From Bactericera cockerelli (Eukaryota; Arthropoda; Insecta; Hemiptera; Triozidae), in NCBI GenBank assembly GCA_024516035.1, contig CM044958.1, forward strand, positions 8,762,771-8,826,770: DNA of 64,000 bases, written 5' to 3'. Below are positions 44,538 to 57,800 of this stretch, piece after piece; position 1 is the first letter of the stretch; every line of letters starts with the position of its first letter. Under the pieces are notes generated by a model. It did not search any database. It worked only from the letters and a program-made list of their open reading frames with translations, and was not told the origin of the DNA. The position numbers were made by a program, and so were the translations under genes.

Positions 44538-47500
44538 TTACTGAATTGCGCGGGAAAAGTAATCATTCAGAGATAGCATATGCAACAAGTAGTCTAGATT
44601 CTGTTCCTGGTATCCTTTCACAACCATTCGTTTGCAGTAGTCATGGAAGTAGAGGGAAATCTTCAAGAACCTCTGGAAAATGGCGAGAAGATTCTCGTAG
44701 TTCCTCTCGGGAGATCGTCTCTTCAGTTCTTCGTAGAAATCAAGTATTGTCCTGAAGAGAGCAGCGAGAGCTTCAGTGAGAGGTCTCGATCTGTTGTTCA
44801 GCAAACACCTGGAAGTTCAATACAATCAAAACATGTTTATGTCCGCTTTCGTATGACTTCCACGCAAGGGTTGGGTGGAAGAGATTGCCATAGGCAATAA
44901 CCCCGCCCTTTAGTTAGGACATATGTTTTTATATATTTTCTATTCTTTTTTATTTTTATTGTCTATATTGTTTCCATTTTTTTTCATTGTTAAAATAATT
45001 ATTTGTATGTACATAATATCCTTTAATATCTAATAAAGTGTTGTATAATAATAATAAGTTCTAAGCACTTAGAAAAGAAAGCCCAGCCTCATCTTATGCT
45101 CACTACAAACATCACGAAGCTATGTCTGTCCTCTCTGCAGCTTATGAAGATGTTTCAGAAACCTCAAATTATTATGATCATATCTATGTTTGCTATGTTA
45201 GCCCATAGATAATGTATCTTCTTTTTTTTTTTACTCTGTCTTATCCCGCTCAAGCAGGGTCGACGTTGTTCAACCTCATGGTTGAGGTTGATTGGTTTTG
45301 GCACATTTTTTACGGCTGGATGCCCTTCCTAACGCCAACGATTCTATTTGATTTAACGTCCTGGATTAGGTACCATAGATAATGTATGTACCATTTAAAT
45401 AAATGAGAAAATATATATATAATAATAATGACTTCAGGCGAAATTGAGCTAGTAATAAAACAAAACATCTCTCACCTGAATCTTATCTGCTTGACGTACT
45501 CCACATGTCGGTAGTACAGAGAGTATAAAACATCTCTCACCTGAATCTTATCTGCTTGACGTACTCCACATGTCGGTAGTACAGAGAGTATAAAACATCT
45601 CTCACCTGAATCTTATCTGCTTGACGTACTCCACATGTCGGTAGTACAGAGAGTATAAAACATCTCTCACCTGAATCTTATCTGCTTGACGTACTCCACA
45701 TGTCGGTAGTACAGAGAGTATAAAACATGTCTCACCTGAATCTTATCTGCTTGACGTACTCCACATGGCGGTAGTACAGAGAGTATAAAACATCTCTCAC
45801 GTGAATCTTATCTGCTTGACGTACTCCACAGAGTATAAAACATCTCTCACCTGAATCTTATCTGCTTGACGTACTCCACAGAGTATAAAACATGTCTCAC
45901 CTGAATCTTATCTGCTTGACGTACTCCACAGAGTATAAAACATGTCTCACCTGAATCTTATCTGCTTGACGTACTCCACAGAGTATAAAACATCTCTCAC
46001 CTGAATCTTATCTGCTTGACGTACTCCACAGAGTATAAAACATCTCTCACCTGAATCTTATCTGCTTGACGTACTCCACAGAGTATAAAACATCTCTCAC
46101 CTGAATCTTATCTGCTTGACGTACTCCACAGAGTATAAAACATGTCTCACCTGAATCTTATCTGCTTGACGTACTCCACAGAGTATAAAACATCTCTCAC
46201 CTGAATCTTATCTGCTTGACGTACTCCACAGAGTATAAAACATGTCTCACCTGAATCTTATCTGCTTGACGTACTCCACAGAGTATAAAACATCTCTCAC
46301 CTGAATCTTATCTGCTTGACGTACTCCACAGAGTATAAAACATCTCTCACCTGAATCTTATCTGCTTGACGTACTCCACAGAGTATAAAACATGTCTCAC
46401 CTGAATCTTATCTGCTTGACGTACTCCACATGGCGGTAGTACAGAGAGTATAAAACATCTCTCACCTGAATCTTATCTGCTTGACGTACTCCACAGAGTA
46501 TAAAACATGTCTCACCTGAATCTGATCTGCTTGACGTACTCCACATGGCGGTAGTACACAGAGTCCAGGGTGACATGTTTCTTGAAGTCCTCCACCATCT
46601 CCTGCCAGGGCAGCTCCAGCACAGAGCAGTGGATGTAGTTCTGAACTGCGCTCAGCACTTGCATCATCACGTGACGAAACAGATTGATCTAGCCAACATA
46701 AGACAGGATAAGATTTATTTATTAGTGTATTTTACAATTTGTTTACACAAGTCAAATACAGATACAGAAATGGGGTAGAGGAAGGAAAAGACATAATAGA
46801 ATTTAAGAAGTAACAAACTAAGTAATTTGTAAGTTAGACCATATCACTCAAGCTGCAACTCAAAAATTCTTCTAAGGAATAAAAAGCCTCCTTTTTAAGA
46901 AAATTAGTGATACATGTTTTAAAGACAGGATAGGATTGTCTATTCTTAAAACATGTCTTTTGTCTTTTTTTTTAAAGCCGACGTGAATAGAATTGAAATG
47001 ATGAGACCAAGGACATCGGATTGCCGAATCTACTGTCGGCTCAAGACATGGAGTTTCATTGCGCTAATCATTATCATTCTTAGCGTAATGGTGGAATTAG
47101 ATAGGCATTTCATTAGTGTTAGTCAGTTCGGACCAAGAGCAGAATTCATAAACCCTCTTCAAGTTCGAAGTTTTTGTTATCATCACAGCATTCCTGATTC
47201 AGTTTAATTAAAGTCTTATACAGGGTGGGGCAAAAGTCTGGAAACCCCTGAATAACTTTCGAATGCCTTCTTCGGCAAACTTAAAATTTTGTACAGTAAA
47301 CCGGGCTAATTAGACCTTCTTTTAGAGTGGGGTCGATTTTTGCTACCGGCTCCCATGTCGGGGCCAGGGGGACCAACTTTATTTTTTAAAATACGAACCC
47401 CCACCTTGCGATACATTTTTGGAAAGGTCTTCAAATAAGAAATACATTGGTGCAAATTTTATTTTTTTAATATTATTTGTTTGCAAATGGCGTCCAACTT

Positions 47501-48776
47501 TGTGTATGCAGTAAAGTCTGGAAACCCCTGAATATCTTTCGAAAGGACTTTCTCAGTAAATTTAAAATTGTGTACGGTAATCCTTGGTAATTAGACCTTA
47601 TATTAGAATTGGACCAATTTTTTTTACTGGCTCCTTTTTGCCGAAGAAGCCATTCGAAAGTTATTAAGGGGTTTCCAGACTTTTGCCCCACCCTGTATAA
47701 TAGGTGCATATTATTTGTACTTGTACTTATGGTCGTTGAATTCTATTGACTACTAAAATCCTCACCTGTCGATATATATAGAGGTTGTTCACCTCCAAAT
47801 GCCTTCGGAGTTTAAGATAAACGAACACTTGCTGCAGCGTGTGAGACACCTGTTGCACTTGCATGAGAAACACGAACACCTTGTCGTAATTAGCGAGCGC
47901 TTCGGGTGTAAGAACAATGTTGAGGGGCCAATCTACTTTGTAGCTGAGGCTGATGTATTGGAATACCTAGAGAGAAAAAATGAAGGTCTTTTTAGTTTCT
48001 ACCTGTTGAATTGAAGGTATTTTAAATTTTAATAAAAGAAAATCGCTTAAATCTATGGGCTAAGGGCATCCCCATGAAAAGAAAAATGCCATGGTCCAAG
48101 AGGGTTAATTTAACCAATTGATTCAATAAATGAACCATGTATCTTGCGATTCAGAGAGGTTGGTCAAGTACAACTATTCAGAATATTTTTGTTGTTGTAG
48201 CTTGCTTATCCCATAGTATGCCTTCTGTCTGAAGGCCAAGAAGTGAATACTTTCCATTTAGGTGCTGGGTCAAAACGAGAGCACCGTTCGAAACAACTGT
48301 AAACAAAATTTCAAAACAAATATTTTGTCGGCTCTGGGATTCGAACAAGAGAACTTCCGTTAGGAAAGCGAGTATCTTACTACTGAGCTAATCGTGCGCT
48401 ATTAACACTTGGACGACCGGGTGTACCACGGGTGGTACACGCGTGTCTGTACGGAATGGACCGAGTGTACCACCGGTGGTACATGCATGTACTACGCCTG
48501 TGAATAGCCTAAACATCGCCGGTCCCACGGGAGAACTGACTAAAAACATGCCGGTCGTCTATGTGTTAAGAAGTATTTAGTTCATGGATTTCATAACATC
48601 GCGACCTCCACGTTTTCAAGTACAGATGAAGAAGAAGAGCTCTACTCATGTCCTTGTCATGTCCCGGTAGCTCAGTGGTAAAGGCGGCACTCTGTGAATC
48701 CAGAGAGTCCAGAGGTCGTGGGTTCGAAACCCAGCCGGGACATGACAAGTTATCCTCCCATTTGGGAGTTTTACCA

Positions 48777-48815
<39 letters not shown>

Positions 48816-51800
48816 TACTTAACGCCCTGCAAACGAGAGCAATTACTAAGTAAAATGTCTAAATCTATCTTATCTATTATAAATTATAAACTATGATTTG
48901 ATTTCACAAGTTAAAATTTTTGTGTTCTCTTTAAAAACACTAGGTAGGTCTGCAAAGTCCAGATTTGAGGAATATATGTTATAAGTATCCATGGCTGTGG
49001 GCAGTGTTGAGTCACTGTATACCGGGCTTAGACTAGGACCTCCAGAGGAGAAAAAGGGGGACTGTTTTCTCTGTCTCAGACCCAACAATGGAACCTTGAA
49101 AGATATATGTTCCATCGCAGATGGTATATCAATATTGTTATTTAGGATGTTATATAACAACATTATATAATTATATTTTCTGCGATCCTCTAGACTCTGG
49201 AGATCCAAATTTTCGGCTAATAGTTTATGTGATATGGCATTAGGATATGTCGGGTAGAAACCATTCTCCTTTCTAAACGCAGATCGCAAAAATTTAGCCT
49301 GTATATTCTCCAACATTGACACATAGGACTTTGTTTTAGGAGCCCAGATGACAGTGGCATATTCTATTTTACTTCTAACAAGGGATGTGTACAGAAGTCT
49401 TAGTGTGTCAGTGTTTTGGAAAAAGTTGCCATGTCTAAGAATCATACCCAATGTTTGGAAAGCCTTTTTGCATGTCTCAATTATATGTTGCTCAAATTTC
49501 AGATTGGCTTGAAAGGTGACACCCAGGTCTTTTTTGGTTGTCACGTTTTCAAGGGGCAAGTTATTTATTTTATATTGGTACATGCAGAAAGTCCTCCTTC
49601 GAGTAAGACTCATGACATGACACTTCTTAATACTGAATTCCAATTTCTTTTTTCCAAGCCATTTTACGACCGCATCCAGATCCTCCTGCAACAGACGACA
49701 ATCATTCTCATTGGAGATTACTCTAAAGAGTTTGAAGTCGTCCGCATACAAAAGGTATTGAGAATGGTTTACTACCTCTCCTATGCCATCCATTAATATT
49801 GCAAAGAATATTCCTGACAATTTGGATCCCTGAATCACGCATACACGCACGATGGATGTCGGTATATATAGTGTCTATCTGTGGGCTGCCATCACCCAAA
49901 GCCCTGGTAACATAAGAATAAAATTCTACCAAGTTGGATACAGTAGACCTGTGCCTAATAAATCCATGTTGAGCTGGAGAGATTTTTTTATATACAAAGC
50001 TTGATATGCGTTTAAATATGCAACTCTCAAAAACTTTTGAGAATACGCTTATATTTGTCTTGTACGTCTTGACGCACATAATAATACGTCTTGAGCTTAC
50101 TGCTGGAATAATGGGACTTAATAGTCCTAATCGGGCAGTATAAATAAGACGATATTATTATTATTATTATATTACTCACATTGGACTCTTGCAGACTGGA
50201 AATCGTGTCGATGTTTCGCACCACGAACGTCAGATTGTTCTGCATCTTGGTGTCGCACGTCCCGTAGCTGACCGCTTTCCTCAGGATGCTGTTCAGTTTG
50301 AACGGGTTGAGCAGCAACAGCAGGTTGCTTCGAATCTGGCGGGAGAGGTCTCGCGTGAGACTGCGGGCAAAGGCCCCGTCCAGGAGAAAGAAATAGTTCC
50401 GCAGAGTGATGAGGTGAGAGGCGAGGTGGTGCTTGTGAAGGAATAGCCGGAGCACCGCCTGGTTGGTGAGTCTGTACTGGATGCAGAGCGGAACACTGAT
50501 CGATTGCTCCAGATACTTCTGCACAAGCGTCACATCGAGCTCTTGGTTTTCTTCGACCAAAGAATCGAAAGACCACGCCGGGTTGATGTTGTACTCGGAA
50601 TTTACTGATCTAATTGTCCGAGTAAAAACGATGTCACTCGAACACAAACGTCCCCCCGGCTTGGAATCGCTGGCCTGACTTGCGTCGTCGCCGCCGTTTG
50701 GTCTGGAAATGACCGTGACGAGATTCTCAGAGGATGACGTCATGGAATGAGAGGAGGTCACGTCGTCTGTGGGCTCTGTCGTGGGGTCCTCTTCCTGCAG
50801 AGCTTCAGTGAGGTCGCTCCGAGTAGCTGTCACTGGGACTGTGAACAAGGATACACTATTGTAAACATTTTGTATTATACGTTCCAACTTTTTTTATGTC
50901 CTGTTATCAAGGGTGGTGCGGAAGAGAATGCCAAAGGCATTATCACCACCCTTGATCGAACTTTGTTTATATTTAATTAATTATACCTTTTGACTGTACC
51001 TGTATATAAAAAATTGTAAATAAAGATTGATCTAACTAAATTGTTGAATAATAATAATAATTTAGAACTATAACTTGCGCTTTCCACATCTCTGGAAAAC
51101 AACTTCTTATTAGATTAGAATAAATAAATGTGTGTACTTTGTGTTATTACATCACACTTTTAGTATGAATTATAGGACTTTTCGTTTTTTTTTATGTTCC
51201 TTGTGCCCATAATTTCCCCACTGGTGGCTGCTCACATTAAAGCAGCTACTCAGTTTTCTTCACGAGATTTTTCCATGAGTGAACGAAACCTGGACACCCA
51301 AGTACAGAGCAAAAAAATTCTGCCCTGCTGTGGATCGAACCCAGGTCACCGTGTGTGCAATCTTAAAGCGCTAGCCATCATGACTACTTACTTCCTATTA
51401 CAAAAGATATTGTTATTTTGCATGAATATACCAGTAGGAAAGTATATGAGGTAGCTTTTAAATTTATCTTATTGCCCATTCTAATACATAAAACTATCAT
51501 AACAGTATTCTAGAATCATTAATATGAATTCAATATTTTATATTAAACTAAACAATAAAATAAACTTTTTCTGAATCTAGGTAAACTAATCATATTCCAT
51601 TTATTTGGGAAACAAACTCTCATGGAGTATTTATTATTATTTAATTATTGTCTAGCTCTAAATAAAGATCATCCATACTTGACGTGATTCAAATTTTCGG
51701 ATAAAGAAAAAGAAATGTCGATATCCAAAAGTACCTTGGGTCGAAGTTGCTTCTGCTTTACCATCATTCCTCATACAGTGACCTACATCTCTACCACCAC

Positions 51801-54800
51801 GAGATCTATCTCTGTTCTGTCTGGCCTCCTGATTCACACCCGAGGAGTTACTCTCTGGAATATAGAAAAGAAGAAGAAAATGTGTTATTTTTGTTATTTT
51901 ATAGCGCAATTTTACAATTTAAATCACATCCACAACGATCTCTAATATCTTATTAGGGGAAGCGGCGCGGACAGATTAGTTTTGAAACGCTAAATAAACA
52001 AGAAAGTACTATAGGTCTAGGAAAAAATCTTTTTTCAGTAGAAAAACAAATGTCAGAATTTATTTTCAAGGTTTGAACACAGTATCTTGAAGACAATGCC
52101 CGCCATGGTCCCATTGCTGCAGACGATTTTGGAAATTTTATGTTAACACGTTCCAACATTTCAATGGTGATACTTGCAATTTGTTCAAACAAATTACCAA
52201 AGTCAGCTCTAGATTTGTTCAGCAAAGCTTAAGAACCTAGATCAATTTAGTCCGAGATTCCTTGGACGGTTTGAGAGGAATATTTTTTTTTCTTCAGTTA
52301 AGTAGCTCAGATGTAATATATGTATTTATAGAAATAATCCTGATTTCCAAGTACATAAACATTAAAAATGTTGGAGTTTGTAGGAAGAGAAAGCCACAGG
52401 TTTTAACCTCGCCCCTTGGTTCACTACATATTCTATTGAATTCTATTATATTTCGGTACTGTGTTTATTTATTTTTCAAACTATTTTATCATTTATTTAT
52501 TTTGTCTTAATTTTATACTGTAAATATTGTACATTACTTTGTCCTCCTAATAAAGATTTATATAATAATAACATGTAGTTTGCCAATAAAGTATTACATA
52601 ATAAGAATATTGAAAGTACCTTCAATGTAGGTTACTGCTTTACCATCATTCCTCATACAGTGTTCCATATCTCTACCAGCGCGGGATCTATCTCTGTTCT
52701 GCCTGGCCTCCTCATTCAAACCCGTGGTACTCTCTGGAATATAGGAGAAATTAATAACCTTGTATATATTACTTTACAACTTTGGGGTTCTTCTCGCTCG
52801 AATAATACATACCATCAATTGTGACTTTTTACATTATACATGGTAGCCTTTTCTACAAATCTAAATCCGGGATCTCACATTTTGTTACGCTAAGATTTGT
52901 CTCAAAATTTCAAATGGAAAGTGTTGCAAAGCGTTGCGAAGTCAGTAGGGTGTGATCTCATTTGATCCTAAAGAAAAAGTGTACTGGTAGGCAAGTGGTT
53001 AACGCGCTAGTCTGGTAATCTAGGAAGCGTAGGGATCCGTTGGTTCGAATTCCATCCAATGCATGAATTTTTCCTCAAGAATTTGAGTTTATGACCTCTA
53101 AGATTCTGAGGGTTAGGTGGTAGAAAATGCTTTGAGCATTAACCTCGCCTGGTGGTTACCTTCCACTAAAGAGTAGCGTATTATTGTTATAATTATTATT
53201 GATATAACATAGTAGAGAAACAAATGTTATATTTATTATAAAAAAATATAACAAAGATGCTGTCAGCATTTTTGCTGATTGCCAGTACACAGCATATCCA
53301 TCAGTTAATACATTTTTTTTTTCTTTCTTTTTTTTCTGTTTTTTTTTCGCATATTTTTTTTTTTTCATACTCCATGGATGTGGTTATGAATGATGTGAAT
53401 TGTATCTTTCAGAACTGTCTCTAGCCCAGGCAAATTAGTGCTCTAGCGTCAAAAAATTGCTCAATAGCTGGAAATCGTTTTAAACCCTTAAAGGGGTCCT
53501 GAATAACGGGTATATGAGTTTGCGACGGATTATAGGTTGTGCTTTCGAGTTTAGGGCCTAAATAGTGTAATTTTTTTGCACTTTTTTTAAAATTGCGCTT
53601 ATAACTCAAATTTTTTTTATTCTACAGAAAATTTTTCTCAGTTCTCATCTAAGGAACATAAAATTATGCGTCTAATGACGTTTGAATCATTAAAAAAGGT
53701 TTAGCCGTTCAGCCACAATCGCTCCTCAAAGATGGGTGGTTTTTTCAAACATAGCTCAAATTTTGAAAATTCTCAACTTTTAACGCCTGTAAGTCAAAAA
53801 GGACTGCACCAATTGAAAAATTTAATAGAATCGAACTTGTAGAAAATGTAATTTTAAGTAAAATACTGTTTGAAATTTGCTCACTCCAGTGCTGAGATAT
53901 GATTTTTCGTCCCTAGCGCCAAATTTCCGCTGAGGCAGTGCAACGCAAGAAACTTCATCTGAACTCTAAAATTCTCATATTCTTACAACTTTTCAAGCAA
54001 AACTGAACGTTATCTACTGAATTCAGTCGAATAGGTAGTTTAAAATATTGAGAAACTTGCACTGAATTTTACTAAGATCTGTTTACTGAACATGTGATTT
54101 CAAGACAGCAGGCACACTATGGAGGATGTAACTTGTTTTATATGCGGGAACATTGTGCAAGAAGGAGCGGATAGAGGAATATTAAAGGAAAAGTCACTTC
54201 GAACGTTTATTGAGACCAGCAGGAGGAGGAATGATGGGCATCACAAGTGGTTACAGACTCAGAAATCTGTTATACTTCATGAGAAGTGTCGCAAAGGTGT
54301 CTACACGAAGGAGTCAAACATTGTAAAGGCCGAAAAAGAAGCAGGAAACGGAAGCCGTGTGACAAGAGGCCGTGAGGAAATACCAAAATTCAACTTTAAG
54401 GAGCTCTGCTTCTACTGTGGAAAAGATGCCTCTGAAAGCTTCAAGGTTAAACAGAAAAAGCTTCCTCTTCATAGACGTGAAATTCAGACACAAGAAATAA
54501 TGCAAAAAATTAAAGGTTCTGCAATTGCCAGAAGAGATGAAATGGCGGCGGTGGTTTTGCGTAAGATGGCAACTGAATCAGACCTCGTAGCCGCTGAAGG
54601 CAAGTACGATTCTTGTCGTGGTATGTTCTTTAATTCACGCCCATCTATGGATCCTGATGCAGCTCAAGGTATATCTGGACGAGGGGAGTGAATTAATGTA
54701 GTAACTGGGGCTTTGAAGCCGAAAGACCTAAGTTTCCCAGTTACTGGAGTTTAACGAAGAAAAGGCCGCTGGTTCAATAACGCTACTACAAAAGGTGTAG

Positions 54801-57800
54801 GTGTATTAAAGAGTATTAAATTTACACGGAAAGATAAAAGGAAGAAATAAACTACTACTATGAAATGAGATTGGATGATCTTACCTTGAGTACTTGTACC
54901 AAGTACTTACGCCTTTAGAAGGGGATCAAAGGTGGTAGATCGAGGAAGGAGAGAAGACGTACCCTGACCACTGGTTGTTACAATCTGAACGAGGCATCGT
55001 CGTTCCCAATCTATCGTACCGAATCTCTGGCTTTCTTTGTAAGATCATATGATATGCCTATCATCTGATATCGAAGTGTTATCTCTAACAGTTAGGGGCG
55101 TAGAGATCGAGTGATATGCGCGGGGTAAGTTTGGAGTCAATTCAAACTGGAGTCACATGGCGTGAACAGGGAGAGTTCGCTCAAACTGGTCACTAGTGGG
55201 ATTGATTTCACCTTCAGTATGGAGATTCTAGGTACTAACGACTTCTTAGGAGTGAAGCACTGAATACCCCCCCGTACCCCCGTAGCATGGAACGTATAAT
55301 GGCCTTATCATCACTAAAAATTCATTAACTCAATTCGTATATGACAACGCCGATATAAACATGGATACCATTGATGGCCATGAAAAGTGGTTCACTCCTA
55401 AGAAGTCGTTAGTGGGTCCAGAACCTCCATATCTTTTCCACAGTAGAAGCAGAGCTCCTTGAAGTTGAATTTTGGTATTTCCTCATGGCCTCTTGTCACA
55501 CGGCTTCCGTTTCTTGCTTCTTTTTCGGCCTTTACAGTGTTTGACTCCTTCGTGTAGACACCTTTGCGACACTTCTCGTGAAGTATAACAGATCTTTGAG
55601 TCTGTAACCACGTGTGATGCACATCATTTCTCCTCCAGCTGTCCTCAATGAACATTCGAAGTGACTTTTCCTTTAATATTCCTCTATCTTTGCCTTTAAT
55701 ATGTTGTAGCCTCTGTAGCCGAGTGAGTTAGCGCGCTAGGCATTGCACGCATGGTGACCTGGGTTCAATTACCAGCGGGATAGGATTTTTTCTGCTCTGT
55801 AGCTCTGTACTTGGATGTTCGGGGTCCACTCATACTTCGTGAGTCGTGAGGAAAAAAGAGTAGCTGCTTTGATATGAAGCAGCGACCAGTGGCTGAATCA
55901 TAGGCACACAAATAATACAAGATATTGTAAATTAAACTGGCAAAGTTCTATGATTCTGCGCTACCCACTATAACTGTGACATAACAACACAAAGAAAATG
56001 CATTTTTATTATTATATTATTATTAATATTCCTTCTTGCACAATGTTCCCGCATATAAAACAAGTTGCATCCTCCATAGTGTGCCAGCTGTCTTGAAATC
56101 ACAACATGTTCAGTGAAGATCTTAGTAAAATTCAGTGCAAGTTTCTCAAAATTTTAAATTACCTATTCGACTGAATTCAATAGATTACGTTCAGTTTTGC
56201 TTGAAAAGTTGTAAGAATATGAGAATTTTAGAGTTCAGATGAAGTTTCTTGCGTTGCACTGCCTCAGCGGATATTTGGCGCTAGGGACGAAAAACCATAT
56301 CTCAGCACTGGAGTGAGCAAATTTCAAATTTCAAACAGTATTTTACTTAAAATTACATTTTCTACAAGTTCAATTCTATTAAAAAATTTAATTGGTGCAG
56401 TCCTTTTTGACTTACAGGCGTTAAAAGTTGAGAATTTTCAAAATTTGAGCTATGTTTGAAAAAACCACCCATCTTTGAGGAGCGATTGTGGCTGAACGGC
56501 TAAACTTTTTTTAATGATTCAAACGTCATTAGACGCATAATTTTATCTTCCTTAGATGAGAACTGAGTAAAATTTTCTGTAGAATAAATACATTTTGAGT
56601 TATAAGCGCAATTTTAAAAAAAGTGCAAAAAATTTGCACTATTTAGGCCCTAAACTCGGAAGCACAACCTAAAATCCGTCGCAAACTCATATACCCATTA
56701 TTCAGGACCCCTTTAAGGGTTTAAAAACGATTTCCAGCTATTGAGCAATTTTTTGACGCTAGACCCCATTTTAGCACTAATTTGCCTGGGCTACTCACAC
56801 ATTTCTTGGATTTGTTTTGTTGTTATCATGAACTGTTTTAGTGCATTCATCAGGAACTTTGATACAGACCCTCTACTTCCAAACCACAAACCAATCACTT
56901 GATATTCTCGAAGAGAATATTTACTTATCGAGGAGGACAAGTGAAGTGGAGCATAGATTGTAAATCGAGTATTGCCCAAACTGATATGAATTCATTTGTG
57001 GTCAACATTATTTTTTGCTGCGAGTAACCCGTCTCCAAGCTAGGTAAAGTCGGAGTAGATGAGTAATTTATTATGTATGTATGGTTTTATTTGTGGTGGA
57101 GCACAAGGCCTCTTCACCATTTTTGTGTGGTAGCGCAGTATTACCAAGAGTCTCCTTCACTTTTCAAATTCTATTACATTATTTTTTTACTCTGGTAATG
57201 CCGCCACTGGTCGTTACTCATACAAGTAGGTAACTACTTATTTTTCATCACGAGGTATCAGTGGACAACATCCAAGTACAGAGCAGAAAAATTCCTGCCC
57301 CGCTGGGGATCGAACCCAGGTCACCATGCGTGCAATGCCTAGCGCGCTATCTCACTCGGCAACGGTGACTACTTGAATAATTTCTTATTATTATAAAGAG
57401 TGGAGGATGAAATATTACGAAACGAAATGTTGCACTCAGTGGGATCCTGACTTGAGTGAATCCTGATATCCAATTAAAGAAAAGTTAAAAGTACCTTCAG
57501 TGTAGGTTGCAGCTCTACCATCATTCCTCATACAGTGTTCCATATCTCTACCAGCGCGGGATCTGTCTCTGTTCTGTCTGGCCTCCTCATTCAAACCCGT
57601 GGTACTCTCTGGAATAAATAGAACAATCAACAAAAGGTGACGAAAGTATTAAAAAAAACGAGCAAAACTTGTCTAAATTCAGGCGAACCTGGATAGTTCC
57701 AGGGGGGGAAGATTTTTTTTTTCTTATAAAGAGATAAGTTTCCCTTATAGAGAGGTGAATTGAACCTGGAAATTGTTCTCTTATATCCAGGTTCGATTGT

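Larger units (their letters stand above)
53422..56793 (+). mobile_element. 3.4-kb element with ~1-kb inverted arms and a zinc-finger ORF, superfamily unknown
   Basis: The ends read TAGCCCAGGCAAATTAGTGC at 53422 and the mirror GCACTAATTTGCCTGGGCTA at 56793. TA on both sides could be the target duplication. The left arm (53422 to ~54430) and right arm (~55425-56793) are mirror copies at high identity and each includes the start of the same Cys/His ORF. The right arm is interrupted by a SINE E at about 55708-56035. An inner inverted repeat (CTAACGACTTCTTAGGAGTG near 55235 and its mirror near 55390) closes the loop. It sits in a TUBGCP6 intron. Confidence 0.8.

Noticed and set aside
45462..46515. 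Array of microexons coding extra TUBGCP6 residues
   Set aside because: Units carry donors but no acceptor-like polypyrimidine-AG in front of the coding-like part, so they cannot be internal exons. Only alternative donor use is possible.
50172..50576. ORFs of 77-134 residues on the minus strand and 71-85 residues on the plus strand near 50.2-50.7 kb
   Set aside because: Out-of-frame shadows of the GC-richer TUBGCP6 exon 50180-50838.
54694..55400. Continuation exons of the zinc-module protein between the arms
   Set aside because: Short open stretches exist after the stop at 54691 but without consistent splice sites or recognisable motifs.
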